A DNA stretch of 64,000 bases, taken from positions 124,001 through 188,000 of the forward strand of contig NZ_RXLO01000006.1 of the NCBI RefSeq assembly GCF_003958645.1, in the 5' to 3' direction. Below are positions 35,222-45,004 of the stretch, piece after piece. Position 1 is the stretch's first letter; the number at the start of each line of letters is the position of its first letter. The DNA comes from Chitinophaga rhizosphaerae. Its GTDB lineage: Bacteria; Bacteroidota; Bacteroidia; Chitinophagales; Chitinophagaceae. The notes under the pieces are model-generated. The model was not told the DNA's origin, did not search any database, and saw nothing but the letters and a program-made list of their open reading frames with translations. The position numbers and the translations under genes were made by a program.

Positions 35222-35809
35222 TTGACCATTCACGTTTTACAGTCAGAACAGGATTTGCTCGGCAAAACAGCGAAGGGCGATCAGCAGGCATTTGCCGGGC
35301 TGGTGGACATGTACTGGAACAAGGTGTACAGTCATGCCCTGGCCTACACCAAACGCCCCGCACAGGCGCAGGAAATCACACAGGATATTTTCCTCCATAT
35401 CTGGAACAAGCGCGATCATCTCGCCGAAGTCGCCAATTTCAAAAACTTTCTTTTCATCGTCGGGAAAAACCAGATCATATCCGCCATGCGCAGGAATCTG
35501 CAGGCGAGCATCGTGCCAGACGGGTCTGATTTTTACGAAGAGGTCATCCAGCCCGACCATCAGCTGCGGTACAAGGAAGCCTATCAACAGGTACTGGAAG
35601 TCATCGAACAGCTACCGCCCGTGCGGAGAAAGGTTTTCAAGCTGAGCCGGCTGGATGGGTTGAGTTATGAAGAGATCGCCGCGCAATTGGATATTTCGCG
35701 GAACACGGTGAAGGAACACATCGTTAAATCACTCAACTATTTACGGCAGCATCTCCAGACCGAAGGGCATTTTGTAGCCCTCATGATCCTTTTTTCCATT
35801 TTTTTCTGA
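35222..35809 (+). CDS. ECF RNA polymerase sigma-70 factor (locus C)
   Basis: 195-aa ECF sigma factor, probably starting with TTG at 35222, as no ATG fits (the next Met is inside region 2). Region 2: QQAFAGLVDMYWNKVYSHAL, AQEITQDIFLHIWNKR; region 4: LSYEEIAAQLDISRNTVKEH. A hydrophobic tail (FVALMILFSIFF) ends the protein, like the locus B factor. Expected to drive locus C susCD. The first gene of a plus-strand series sigma-fecR-susC-susD. Confidence 0.93.
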   Translation: MTIHVLQSEQDLLGKTAKGDQQAFAGLVDMYWNKVYSHALAYTKRPAQAQEITQDIFLHIWNKRDHLAEVANFKNFLFIVGKNQIISAMRRNLQASIVPDGSDFYEEVIQPDHQLRYKEAYQQVLEVIEQLPPVRRKVFKLSRLDGLSYEEIAAQLDISRNTVKEHIVKSLNYLRQHLQTEGHFVALMILFSIFF

Positions 35810-35863
35810 CAGGAACCACCCTCCCTTTCTTTTTACCGCGTCTTTAATTGTAATCAGCCGAAA

Positions 35864-37027
35864 ATGGAGCAACCTACACTCAGTGATTTACTGGACCAAT
35901 ACCTGACTGGCACGATTTCCCCGGAAGGAAAAGCGCAACTGGCAGCCATGCTCGCACAAAAAGCGCATGCCGGCGAGCTGGAAATGCGCATGCAGGAGGA
36001 TTTTATGAACGACCGTTTCCTCGGAGACGATAATGCCGCCGCGCGAAGCGCCCTGCACGCCTGGCTCCAGGAAAAAATCCAGCCGGCTCAAAAACCTAAG
36101 GCACGCATCCGCACCATCTACCGGACCGCCGCCGCGGCGTCCATCATTCTGGCCATGGGAACGGCCGCCTGGTGGGCCGCATCCTTCCGGAAAAACAATA
36201 CCAAAGCGCCCGTCTCGCAAACCACCTTGCAAGACGCCCAGCCCGGCACCTACAAAGCCAAGCTCACCCTCGCAAACGGACAGGTCATTGTACTGGACAG
36301 CCTTTCATCCACCCACTCCAATTCCGGCGCCGTTCAGATAGCGGCAGACGGCAGCCTCGTGTACGACCCCGGCACAGAAGGGCTGAACACCATTTCCACG
36401 AACAAGGGCGAAACATTCTCGTTCAAACTGCCCGACGGCTCTACGGTGTGGCTGAATTCCGCATCAACGGTGCAGGCCCCCGCCGCTTTCCGCGGGAAGG
36501 AGCGCCGCATCGTAGTAACGGGCGAAGTTTTTGTAGACGTGGCGCAAAATCCGCAGCAGCCTTTTATCGCGGAGATGAACGGCGTGGAAGTACGGGCGCT
36601 GGGCACCGCTTTCAACCTGAACAGCTACCCCGACGAGCCCCAACCTACCGCCACGCTGGTAACCGGACGGGTGAAAGTGACCACGGCCGATAAACAGGCC
36701 GGTCCTGTCTTCCTTTCACCCGGCCAGCAAACGAAGCTCCTGGAAAACGGCCAGCTCGCGGAAGCGGAAACGGTGAACATCGATGAAATTGCCGCGTGGA
36801 AAGACGGGCTGTTCCATTTCGAGAACGCCAGCCTGGAAACGGTGCTGCGGCAGTTTGCACGGTGGTACGATATTGAAGTGACGTATGATGGAAAACCCTC
36901 GGAAGAGCGGAAGTTTTTCGGTATCGTTCGCCGTAACAACACCCTGCAACAAGTACTGGAAATATTGAAAGACAATGATATCAGTTTCAAGATAGAAGGA
37001 AAACACCTGACTGTAACAGCTAAATAA
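35864..37027 (+). CDS. FecR-type anti-sigma factor (locus C)
   Basis: 387 aa. Cytoplasmic N-terminus about 1-80, membrane helix about 86-105 (TAAAASIILAMGTAAWWAA), FecR domain (LPDGSTVWLNSASTVQAP, VEVRALGTAFNLNSYPDE) and C-terminal DUF4974 domain (FHFENASLETVLRQFARW through FKIEGKHLTVTAK). A central insert (LTLANGQVIVLDS ... LVYDPGTEGLNTI) is common in the longer Chitinophagaceae FecR form. Follows the sigma gene after 54 bp. The STN-bearing SusC downstream supplies the expected signal partner. Confidence 0.93.
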   Translation: MEQPTLSDLLDQYLTGTISPEGKAQLAAMLAQKAHAGELEMRMQEDFMNDRFLGDDNAAARSALHAWLQEKIQPAQKPKARIRTIYRTAAAASIILAMGTAAWWAASFRKNNTKAPVSQTTLQDAQPGTYKAKLTLANGQVIVLDSLSSTHSNSGAVQIAADGSLVYDPGTEGLNTISTNKGETFSFKLPDGSTVWLNSASTVQAPAAFRGKERRIVVTGEVFVDVAQNPQQPFIAEMNGVEVRALGTAFNLNSYPDEPQPTATLVTGRVKVTTADKQAGPVFLSPGQQTKLLENGQLAEAETVNIDEIAAWKDGLFHFENASLETVLRQFARWYDIEVTYDGKPSEERKFFGIVRRNNTLQQVLEILKDNDISFKIEGKHLTVTAK

Positions 37028-37060
37028 AACAAGTAACACCAACGCTCAACCAAAAAGGAA

Positions 37061-37085
37061 CCGCTTCGTGGTCTAGACGAAGCGG
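37061..37085 (+). other. Hairpin between fecR and susC of locus C
   Basis: Nine-bp perfect stem CCGCTTCGT/ACGAAGCGG with a 7-nt loop, without a following T tract. It lies between fecR and susC, as does the hairpin cluster in locus A, so it may separate the two transcription units or protect a processed end. Confidence 0.55.
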
Positions 37086-37152
37086 CGATGTTTAGTTGGC
37101 CATAAACGCACCTGAAAGCACCATTTATTAGTTCACCAAACATTCCAAAGTT

Positions 37153-40100
37153 ATGAAATTAACTTTATCAGTCCCTACCGGCCGCCCGGCCGGATGGTAC
37201 CGTATTACCAAAATCTGCAGGGTAATGAAATTATCAGCCATCCTCATCCTCACCGTCTGCCTGCAAGCCACGGCAGCCAGCGTTGCGGGGCAAAACGTGA
37301 CGCTGCGCGTGAAAAATGCCACTTTGAAAGAAGTTTTCCGAAAGATCCAGCAACAAACCGGGCTCGATGTATTTCTCGATGAATCGTTCCTCGAAAAAGC
37401 CGGAAGGATCAGTATCGATGTGAGCGATCTGCCCGTGGAGCATGTGCTCGACATTTGTCTGAAAGACAAACCCTTCGTGTATACCATCCAGCAGGGCCGG
37501 ATCGTCGTGAAACCCCAGTCCGACAAAACCGCCTGGCTGCCCGCCGTACTGCAACAGTTCGTCAAAATTACGGGCATCATCAAGGATGCGGAAGGGAACC
37601 CGCTCGTGGGGGCTTCCGTGTCGGTGAAAGAAACCCGCAAGGGCGTAGCCACCGGCGAAACCGGGGAATTTTCGCTGGACGCGGAACCCGGGCAAACGCT
37701 TATCGTTTCCTATGTTGGGTTCGTGACGCAGACGATCAAAGTCGGCGAAGCGAGGACATTGACCATCGTCCTGGAAAAATCGCCCAATAAGCTCGACGAC
37801 CTCGTGGTGGTGGGATATGGCATGCAGAAAAAGGTGAGCCAGACCGGATCATTGGCCACCGTTTCCGGCCAGGAACTGAACAAGCGCCCGGCACCCAACG
37901 TGCAGAACCTGCTGCAGGGGCGCGTAGCGGGGCTCGACATCGTGCAGGGCACCGGCCAGCCCGGCCGCGACAATGCCAGCATCCTCATCCGCGGCGTGGG
38001 ATCGTTCGGTTCCTCGTCTGCCCCGCTGGTGCTGGTAGACGGGGTGATCGGCAGCATCTCCAACCTCGCACCGGAAGACATTGCCGACGTTACCGTGTTG
38101 AAAGACGCCTCTTCCGCCGCGATCTACGGCGCCCGGGCCGCCAACGGCGTGATCCTCGTCACCACCAAAAAAGGCAGGAAAGGCCAGTCGGTACTGGAAT
38201 ACAGCTTCAACGTCGGGCGCAGCACCGCCACCCGGCTGCCCGATCTGGTGTATAATTCCGCGCAATACATGGAGCTGCGCAACAAGGCAAGCATCCGCGT
38301 AGGGCAACCGGCCTTCTATTCGCAAGACAAAATCGACGCTTATAAAAACGCGACCGACAAAACGAAATATCCCGATTTCAACTGGATGGATTATGCCTTC
38401 AATCCCGCCACTACACAGAACCACCGGCTGGGATTCTCGGGCGGCACCGAAAAATCGACGTACAACTTCTCCCTCAACTACCTGAAGCAGGACGGCGTGC
38501 TGGAGAAGAACGACTACAAACGCTACAACGCCCTGCTGGATTTCACGACCCAGGTGCATAAGCGTGTGAAAGTAGGCGCCAACGTGAACTTCTCCCACCA
38601 GCTGATCACCGAGCCCTGGCAAACGAACGACGGGCTGGTGCTCATCCTTTATCACTCCGCCCCTACTTTCGGCCCCTACCTCCCCGACGGCAGCGGCAGG
38701 ATCGCATCGAACGCCTATCCCGGCGAATCGCAGGGGCAGCGGAGCTATCCCGCGGTGCTGGCCAGCGGCGGACAATTCACAAAACGCTACAACGTGAATG
38801 CGCAGGCCTTTGCCACGGTAGACATCGCGAAAGGATGGGTGTATGAGGCCAAGGGGGCGTTTTCTTACTTCAACGAGGATTACCGCAACCGGCAATTCCC
38901 CACGCCTTCCTATTACTACCAGCCAGACGCGAACGGCGTTTACCAGCTGTCCGACAACGGCTCGCCTACGTTCGAAGGATTGAACCAGACGTTCTCCCAA
39001 AGCATTACGCAGACCTTCTACAATACGCTGTCCTATACCACTACCATCGCTAACGGGCACAACATCCAGGCGCTGGGCGGTTATGAACAACAGAGCAACC
39101 AGAGCCCATCGCTTTCCGGCACCCGCCGCGGTTTCCCCAGCAACGACCTCAACGAGCTGGGCGCCGGTTCCGCCACCGGTCAGACCGCTACCGGCAATAC
39201 GACCGAATGGGCGCTGCAATCGCTCTTCGGAAGGATCAACTACGACTATAAAAGCAAATATTTCTTCACGGGCAACATCCGCTACGACGGCACTTCCCGT
39301 GTGGCGCCCGACACGCGCTGGGGCCTGTTCGGCGGCGTTTCCGCCGGGTGGCGCATTTCCGAAGAGAACTTCATCAAGGAAAAAATGCCCTGGATCAGCA
39401 ACCTGAAAATCAGGGGCGGCATCGGCAACCTCGGGAACCAGGAGATCGCCAATTATCCGTACCAGGACATCCTGACGGCCACCCAATATCCGTTCGGCCC
39501 CACGCTCAACCAGGGCGCGGTGCTCACGCGGCTGGTCGATAAATCCCTGAAATGGGAATCTACCCGTATTACCGACATCGGTCTCGAATTCGATTTCCTG
39601 AACGGGCTGATCGGCGGTTCTGCAGGCTGGTACAACAAATACACCAGCGGCATTCTCGCGCAGCGGACAGACGTGCCCGGCAGCGTAGGCCTAACCGCAC
39701 CTACTTTCAACGCCGGCGCCATGGAAAATAAAGGCTGGGAGCTCGAATTGCGGCACAACAACCGGATCGGGGAAGTTTCCTACGGCGTGAGCGCCCTGTA
39801 TTCCGCATACAAGAACCAGGTGAAGAAAGTGGTCGTGCAAACACCGGGGACCCTGGAAGTTGGCGTGCCGTATAATTCCTATTACCTGTACGACTGGGCG
39901 GGCGTTTTCCAAAGCCAGGAAGAGATCGACAAATGGGCGAAGCAACCCAATTCCGGCGTGCTCCGTCCGGGCGACCTGAAGATCAAAGACCAGAACGGGA
40001 ACGGCACGGTGGGGCCTGAAGACCGCATCCGTGTGAGCCCTTATCCCGGATACACCTATTCCCTCAACATGTTCGCCAACTGGAAAGGGTTCAACCTCAC

Positions 40101-40527
40101 GGTGTTCTTACAAGGCGTGCAGGGCCGCAAACTGCTGGTACGCGGCTGGGGCATCGAACCCTTCGGCCAGGGCGCGCCGCCACCTAAAAAATGGCTCAAC
40201 GCCTGGACGCCGGAGAACCCCAGCCAAACCCTTCCCGCCATTTACCTCGACCGCGCCAATTACCCCGGCGTTACGGGATACAATTCCACTTTCTTCATGC
40301 AGGACGCGTCTTATTTCCGGTTGAAAAACGTGTACCTCTCCTACAGCCTGCCGCAGCACCTGCTGGACAGGATCAGCTCGAAGGGCCTGACGGTCTATGT
40401 TTCCGGCGACAACCTCCTCACCGCCACCAAATATGAAGGCGCAGATCCCGAACGCGCCGGCGGCGGCAATTTCTCGCAGTTCCCGCAACTGAAAACCTGG
40501 ACACTTGGCCTGAACGTGAAATTTTAG
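37153..40527 (+). CDS. SusC/RagA TonB-linked outer-membrane transporter with STN domain (locus C)
   Basis: 1124 aa. Long n-region, then signal core (MKLSAILILTVCLQATAASV from residue 25), STN domain about 50-120 (VTLRVKNATLKEVFRKIQQQ, VYTIQQGRIVV), carboxypeptidase-like domain about 140-215 (ITGIIKDAEGNPLVGASVSV), plug (VVGYGMQKKVSQTGSLATVSG) and beta-barrel ending TWTLGLNVKF. Complete by length and motifs. The STN domain pairs with the FecR at 35864. First ATG (37153) used; residue 25 is an alternative start. SusD follows after 20 bp. Confidence 0.95.
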   Translation: MKLTLSVPTGRPAGWYRITKICRVMKLSAILILTVCLQATAASVAGQNVTLRVKNATLKEVFRKIQQQTGLDVFLDESFLEKAGRISIDVSDLPVEHVLDICLKDKPFVYTIQQGRIVVKPQSDKTAWLPAVLQQFVKITGIIKDAEGNPLVGASVSVKETRKGVATGETGEFSLDAEPGQTLIVSYVGFVTQTIKVGEARTLTIVLEKSPNKLDDLVVVGYGMQKKVSQTGSLATVSGQELNKRPAPNVQNLLQGRVAGLDIVQGTGQPGRDNASILIRGVGSFGSSSAPLVLVDGVIGSISNLAPEDIADVTVLKDASSAAIYGARAANGVILVTTKKGRKGQSVLEYSFNVGRSTATRLPDLVYNSAQYMELRNKASIRVGQPAFYSQDKIDAYKNATDKTKYPDFNWMDYAFNPATTQNHRLGFSGGTEKSTYNFSLNYLKQDGVLEKNDYKRYNALLDFTTQVHKRVKVGANVNFSHQLITEPWQTNDGLVLILYHSAPTFGPYLPDGSGRIASNAYPGESQGQRSYPAVLASGGQFTKRYNVNAQAFATVDIAKGWVYEAKGAFSYFNEDYRNRQFPTPSYYYQPDANGVYQLSDNGSPTFEGLNQTFSQSITQTFYNTLSYTTTIANGHNIQALGGYEQQSNQSPSLSGTRRGFPSNDLNELGAGSATGQTATGNTTEWALQSLFGRINYDYKSKYFFTGNIRYDGTSRVAPDTRWGLFGGVSAGWRISEENFIKEKMPWISNLKIRGGIGNLGNQEIANYPYQDILTATQYPFGPTLNQGAVLTRLVDKSLKWESTRITDIGLEFDFLNGLIGGSAGWYNKYTSGILAQRTDVPGSVGLTAPTFNAGAMENKGWELELRHNNRIGEVSYGVSALYSAYKNQVKKVVVQTPGTLEVGVPYNSYYLYDWAGVFQSQEEIDKWAKQPNSGVLRPGDLKIKDQNGNGTVGPEDRIRVSPYPGYTYSLNMFANWKGFNLTVFLQGVQGRKLLVRGWGIEPFGQGAPPPKKWLNAWTPENPSQTLPAIYLDRANYPGVTGYNSTFFMQDASYFRLKNVYLSYSLPQHLLDRISSKGLTVYVSGDNLLTATKYEGADPERAGGGNFSQFPQLKTWTLGLNVKF

Positions 40528-40547
40528 CACCTGAAAAACTTAACATC

Positions 40548-42074
40548 ATGAGCATTCGACTTTCCATATACACCGCGCTGCTGCTGGGCCTTTCGGGCAC
40601 AATGGCCACTTCCTGCAAAAAGGATTTCCTCACAAAAAACCCGCTGAACGCCATCTCCGGGGAAACGTTCTGGAAAAACGAGAACGACGTGAAACTGGCG
40701 CTCGCCGGCGTGTATTCCCGCCTGCAGACCGGTTTTTCCAGCTACAACAAAGTGTACCTGGATGGGTATTCCGACAACGCCTACGACCGGTTCGGTTATT
40801 TCGGTTTCAACAATATGACCACCGGCGTCGTGAACCCCACCAACGTACCCGGCACCTTCTACAATCCGCCGTACCAGGGCATTGCGGCTTGCAACTTTTT
40901 CCTGGAGAATGTAGATAAAGCACCGATCGGCGATGCCACGAAGAAAATCTACAAAGCGGAAGTGCAATTCCTCCGCGCGCATTTCTACATGGAGCTGGTA
41001 CAGGCTTTCGGGGACGTGGTACTGTACAAAAAAGCGCCCGCCACGGTAGACGCGGCCAAGATCCCCGCGGCGCCCAGGAGTGAAGTGCTGGCTTTTATTC
41101 ATGAAGACCTCGACAACGCCATCGCCACATTGCCGGACACGAAGTACGACGGCCATGCCGTGAAGGGAAGCGCCATGGGCCTGAAAGTAAAAGCATTCAT
41201 GTTGCAGGAAAAATGGAGCGAGGCGGCGGGCCTGGCGCAGCAGATCATCAGCGGCGGCACATTCAGCCTGTCCCCCAGTTACAGCGGACTGTTCATTACT
41301 TCGAGCCAGCAGAACAATCCCGAGATATTGTTTTCGACCCGTTACCTCGCGCCCAACAATGTACATGCGGGTGGTGAAGGATTGGAAACCGAAGTGGGCT
41401 GGTACGGCTCGATCGGGGTGTACGCGAATCTCGGGGACGACTATGAATGTACCGACGGCAAATCCATCACCGAGTCGCCCCTCTACAATCCTGCAACGCC
41501 GTATGCGAACAGGGACCCGCGGATGGATATTACGCTCAAACTGCCGGGAGAAAAGTACATCAATCCCGATGGTACGGAATTCCAGCATTCCGACCCCGTG
41601 CTGACGCCCTACCTCATGCAAAAGTACCTCGACCTGAGCCATTTGCCCTTCACACGGGGCGGCGCATCCATTTCCACCGATCAAAATATTATCCATATCC
41701 GGTTCGCAGACATCCTGCTGATGTATGCAGAAGCGAAAAATGAAGCCACCGGCCCCGATGCGTCCGTTTATAACGCGATCGACCAGGTCCGCGGCCGCAC
41801 CGAGGTGGGCATGCCGCCCGTAGACCGCGTGAAATACGCCAGCAAAGAGGCCCTCCGGCAATACATCCGCCACGAGCGCCGCATCGAGCTGGCTTGTGAA
41901 GGCCTTCGGTATTTCGATCTGAAAAGATGGAACCAGATGGCGGAGCGCCTGGCCCTCGTGAAAAACCCCGCCGGCGCGCAATTGAGCTATGGGGAGAAGA
42001 ACAATGTACTGCCTTTCCCACAGGGAGAGATCGACAAGAACCCCCAATTGAAACAGAAGCAGGGTTATAATTGA
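40548..42074 (+). CDS. SusD/RagB-like outer-membrane lipoprotein (locus C)
   Basis: 508-aa SusD homologue; lipoprotein signal with Cys24 (MATSCKKDFLTKNPLNAIS). Shows the family's FWKNENDVKLALAGVYSRLQ, a TPR-like KAEVQFLRAHFYMELVQAFGD near 140, and the RagB end IRHERRIELACEGLRYFDLKRW and NPQLKQKQGYN. Partner of the SusC before it. No glycosidase follows on this strand, so the substrate is unknown; a peptide or siderophore-like ligand is as likely as a glycan. Confidence 0.94.
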   Translation: MSIRLSIYTALLLGLSGTMATSCKKDFLTKNPLNAISGETFWKNENDVKLALAGVYSRLQTGFSSYNKVYLDGYSDNAYDRFGYFGFNNMTTGVVNPTNVPGTFYNPPYQGIAACNFFLENVDKAPIGDATKKIYKAEVQFLRAHFYMELVQAFGDVVLYKKAPATVDAAKIPAAPRSEVLAFIHEDLDNAIATLPDTKYDGHAVKGSAMGLKVKAFMLQEKWSEAAGLAQQIISGGTFSLSPSYSGLFITSSQQNNPEILFSTRYLAPNNVHAGGEGLETEVGWYGSIGVYANLGDDYECTDGKSITESPLYNPATPYANRDPRMDITLKLPGEKYINPDGTEFQHSDPVLTPYLMQKYLDLSHLPFTRGGASISTDQNIIHIRFADILLMYAEAKNEATGPDASVYNAIDQVRGRTEVGMPPVDRVKYASKEALRQYIRHERRIELACEGLRYFDLKRWNQMAERLALVKNPAGAQLSYGEKNNVLPFPQGEIDKNPQLKQKQGYN

Positions 42075-42093
42075 TGCTACCTACCCGATACAT

Positions 42094-42131
42094 GGACAAA
42101 CCGGGAATATTTCCTGGTTTGTCCTTTTTTT
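42094..42131 (+). terminator. Terminator of locus C
   Basis: Stem GGACAAACC/GGTTTGTCC (42094-42102, 42116-42124), with an inner GGAA/TTCC helix, then seven T. 20 bp after the susD stop. Confidence 0.93.
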
Positions 42132-42308
42132 ATTCCGACAACTGATCTGCCGCTGTGAACGAATCGGCTAAAGCCTTCGGCCCCAGTTTCAATCACCGCA
42201 GTAATACATGGTATTTTCAAGTTTACCCTATTTGGCAGATCGTAAGCCGATTTTTGCAAAAACATCCGTTTCAAACCCGGAAGTAAAACAAAGCATAAGA
42301 TAAACGTA

Positions 42309-42332
42309 AAACCCGCCTGGAGAGGCGGGTTT
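42309..42332 (-). terminator. Terminator of the PVC-type dehydrogenase operon
   Basis: Ten-bp stem AAACCCGCCT/AGGCGGGTTT (42309-42318, 42323-42332) with a GGAG loop, 67 bp after the minus-strand stop at 42399. Nothing else is seen in the 324-bp gap 42075-42398 besides this and the locus C terminator. Confidence 0.75.
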
Positions 42333-42398
42333 ACTACTTAACAAACTAAACAAAGTGTCATCATTTACATTTGAACACGAGGGGAATGCAATGCTATT

Positions 42399-44996
42399 TT
42401 ACAATGAAAGGATATAATTGACGATCTTCTTCGCATCGGCCGCCGCCAATGCAGGATGCGGCGTCATGGGCGTTGCGCCCCACACTCCTGACCCGCCCGA
42501 AATCACTTTGGCCGCCAGCTTGCCGATGTTGGATTCCGTACGCTTGTATTTCAGCGCGATGTCTTTGTACGATGGCCCTACGAGTTTGGTGGCAGGCTGA
42601 TGGCAGGCATGACAGTCGAGCCCCGCCAGCAGTTTTCTTTCCGCGGCGAAAAGGCGTTGCTTGTCTTCCTTCGCTTTCACCGGTGCAGCGGGTTTTACGG
42701 CCGGCTTCGCAGCAGCTACCGCTTTTTTGCCTGCTATCGTTGCCGGTACATTGAACGTATCCAGTTCCGGAAGGGTGAACATCGACGAGCGGCCTTCCGT
42801 AGCGGCGCGGATCTTTTTCACATCGTCCGGACTGATCATCGCAAACCCGCTACCCGACGGACGGAAGCGGTAATGTACATAGCTCAGTACATCCGCCACC
42901 CAGGCATCACTGTTGGCAACGCCCAGCGGCGCCATGACATCGGGGTAGGTTTTACCGTCGATGGGGCCAGTCAGGCCATGCAGCAACACGGCTACGAGCG
43001 CGTCCCGGTTAGCGGCCCTTTTCGAATTGGCGAGCGGCGGTGCGGCCATGGGAGCGCCGCCTATCGACACGCCTTTTCCATTGTCGCCATGACAGGTAGC
43101 GCATACCTGCTGGAAGGTTTGCCGGCCACGGAGTACCACCGCCCGGTCTGCAACGGGCAGATTGGATACGTCCATACCATATGTCTTCTGGTTTTTATTC
43201 CTTTCCACGAGCGCGGCGACTTCTTTGAGATGGCGGGAATTTTCCGCCGGGGACAGTTTCGCCAGGTAAGCTTTGGCACCTGAAGTGCCATACAGCGAAA
43301 GCGTAGCCGCGAGCTGCATTTGCACGTCGGCATCCGGATCGGCGAGGTTCGCCAGTCGTTGGAACAGTAGCCCGTCGCCGTTACGGAGATAACGTTCACT
43401 GATAATTACCGCGGCTTTTCGGAGCTGCGGGCTGGCATCGCGCAATGCAGCGCCAACGATGGAGGTGTCTGCTGCATCCAGCCCATCGAGCGTCCAGAGG
43501 GCGTGGAGGCGCGCCAGTTCCCTGGGGTGCGTGCGCAGGAGGGTTTGAAGGGCTGGGATAACGGATTTGTCTCCGCGAACGATCAGTTCTTTCTGCGCAT
43601 TATCTCTCCACCATCCGTCGTTGTGCGTCAGCAACTGCGTCAGTTCGTTGCTGCTGCGGTCCAGCAGATCCGGCCGGGCGCCGGGTTTGAAGCCGTCATA
43701 TACCAGCCGGTAAATCCTTCCATGCCCTATATTTTTATCCAGTGCGCGTTTCAGGATTTCCGGGCGCAGGTAACTTCCTTTCCGCGTCCAGTTGCCTTCC
43801 TGGATGATGCCGCGGTGCATGTCTACGATATACAGGCAGCCGTCGGGACCGTTGGCGGTGTTGACGGGGCGGAAATTCATATCGGTGGAAACGATGAATT
43901 CTTCGCGGTCGTAAGCATTCCGCAACACGCGGATGCCGTTCCTTTCCGCGACTTTTGCCCGGCGGATGAGGCGGCCCACCGGTTCGCAAATTACCAGGTC
44001 GCCCTTCAGGTCTTCCGGCAAGGCATTCCCACGGTAAACTGACTGTCCGCAGCAACCCGTAAAATGGTTCAGGGTACTGTCTGGCCGCAACCTGCCCGGT
44101 CCGCCCTGTACGTCTGGCGTGGCGATCACGGGCCATACGGCATTGAAATCGCCGTCCAGCTGCTCTTTCACGTCATATTTCCCGTAAAACGGGTTGATCT
44201 GGAATCCGTATGCAGGCGTTTCGCCGCCGGCGGAGGAAAAATACAGCCTGCCGTAGTCGTCGTTCCCCAGGCCCCACTGTCCGCTGCCGGTGAACATGGT
44301 ATCTGCCGCCAGTTTTCCGTTGACGTATCGGTAGCGGAGGTTCTCGTAAGTCGTGTAGATGCGGTTGTCGATGTTCCAGATGAAGCCGCTGCGCTGGTGC
44401 TCGAGGTTCCCGGTATGCGGGGTGCTGTTACCGAACACCTGCGTTTTGTGATCGGCTACGCCGTCGTTGTTCCGGTCTTCATAAGCCCAGATGTTGTTGG
44501 TATAGGTTTCACTGACGAGGAGTTTACGGCCTACGCAAAGGATCATCCTGGGCAGCAAAAGGCTATCGATATACACGGTGCTTTTGTCCATCGTACCGTC
44601 GCCATCCGTATCTTCCAGGAGCGACACCCGGGAAACAGGGGCATTTTCATCCGTCCCGTCCACATCCTGCATATAGGTGCGCATTTCGGTGACGAACATC
44701 CGGCCGTTACCGTCCCACGCGATCGCTACAGGTTCCTTGATCATCGGCTCGCTGGCCACGAGTTGCAGCCGGTAACCTTTGGGGAGGTAAATGGAAGCGA
44801 GGCTTTCTTCGGGCGACAAATATGCGCCGTCCGGGTTCGTGCGGACAATGATCCGGCCGGCCGAATCCCGCGGCAATTGCTTTTGAATGGATTCTTTTCC
44901 CGGATCGGCGGATTTGCGGGGTGCGCCGCAGCGGTAGAGCGTCATGGCCACACCGGCCACCATCAGTGTAATCAGTATATTTTTTCGCATGTGCAT
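42399..44996 (-). CDS. PVC-type heme-binding dehydrogenase lipoprotein with two c-type cytochrome motifs
   Basis: 865 aa. Lipoprotein-like signal with Cys23 (AMTLYRCGAP). Residues about 65-430 form a beta-propeller of the membrane-bound dehydrogenase/sorbosone-dehydrogenase-like type (VAIAWDGNGRMFVTEMRTY, SLLEDTDGDGTMD, TNNIWAYEDRNNDG, DGCLYIVDMHRGIIQ). A HEAT-like helical part follows about 450-610, then a cytochrome c domain with CATCH near 635 and a second c-type heme site CHACH near 805 with a possible Met ligand further on. Such proteins are thought to oxidise sugars or alcohols in the periplasm and pass electrons to heme. It is 8 bp behind the glycosidase-like gene at 45005. Confidence 0.85.
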   Translation of the reverse strand: MHMRKNILITLMVAGVAMTLYRCGAPRKSADPGKESIQKQLPRDSAGRIIVRTNPDGAYLSPEESLASIYLPKGYRLQLVASEPMIKEPVAIAWDGNGRMFVTEMRTYMQDVDGTDENAPVSRVSLLEDTDGDGTMDKSTVYIDSLLLPRMILCVGRKLLVSETYTNNIWAYEDRNNDGVADHKTQVFGNSTPHTGNLEHQRSGFIWNIDNRIYTTYENLRYRYVNGKLAADTMFTGSGQWGLGNDDYGRLYFSSAGGETPAYGFQINPFYGKYDVKEQLDGDFNAVWPVIATPDVQGGPGRLRPDSTLNHFTGCCGQSVYRGNALPEDLKGDLVICEPVGRLIRRAKVAERNGIRVLRNAYDREEFIVSTDMNFRPVNTANGPDGCLYIVDMHRGIIQEGNWTRKGSYLRPEILKRALDKNIGHGRIYRLVYDGFKPGARPDLLDRSSNELTQLLTHNDGWWRDNAQKELIVRGDKSVIPALQTLLRTHPRELARLHALWTLDGLDAADTSIVGAALRDASPQLRKAAVIISERYLRNGDGLLFQRLANLADPDADVQMQLAATLSLYGTSGAKAYLAKLSPAENSRHLKEVAALVERNKNQKTYGMDVSNLPVADRAVVLRGRQTFQQVCATCHGDNGKGVSIGGAPMAAPPLANSKRAANRDALVAVLLHGLTGPIDGKTYPDVMAPLGVANSDAWVADVLSYVHYRFRPSGSGFAMISPDDVKKIRAATEGRSSMFTLPELDTFNVPATIAGKKAVAAAKPAVKPAAPVKAKEDKQRLFAAERKLLAGLDCHACHQPATKLVGPSYKDIALKYKRTESNIGKLAAKVISGGSGVWGATPMTPHPALAAADAKKIVNYILSL

Positions 44997-45004
44997 TGTT
45001 AGGA

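Noticed and set aside
37849..39486. A 545-codon open frame on the minus strand
   Set aside because: Antisense to the SusC gene of locus C, with the same shadow-like composition and no recognisable domain.
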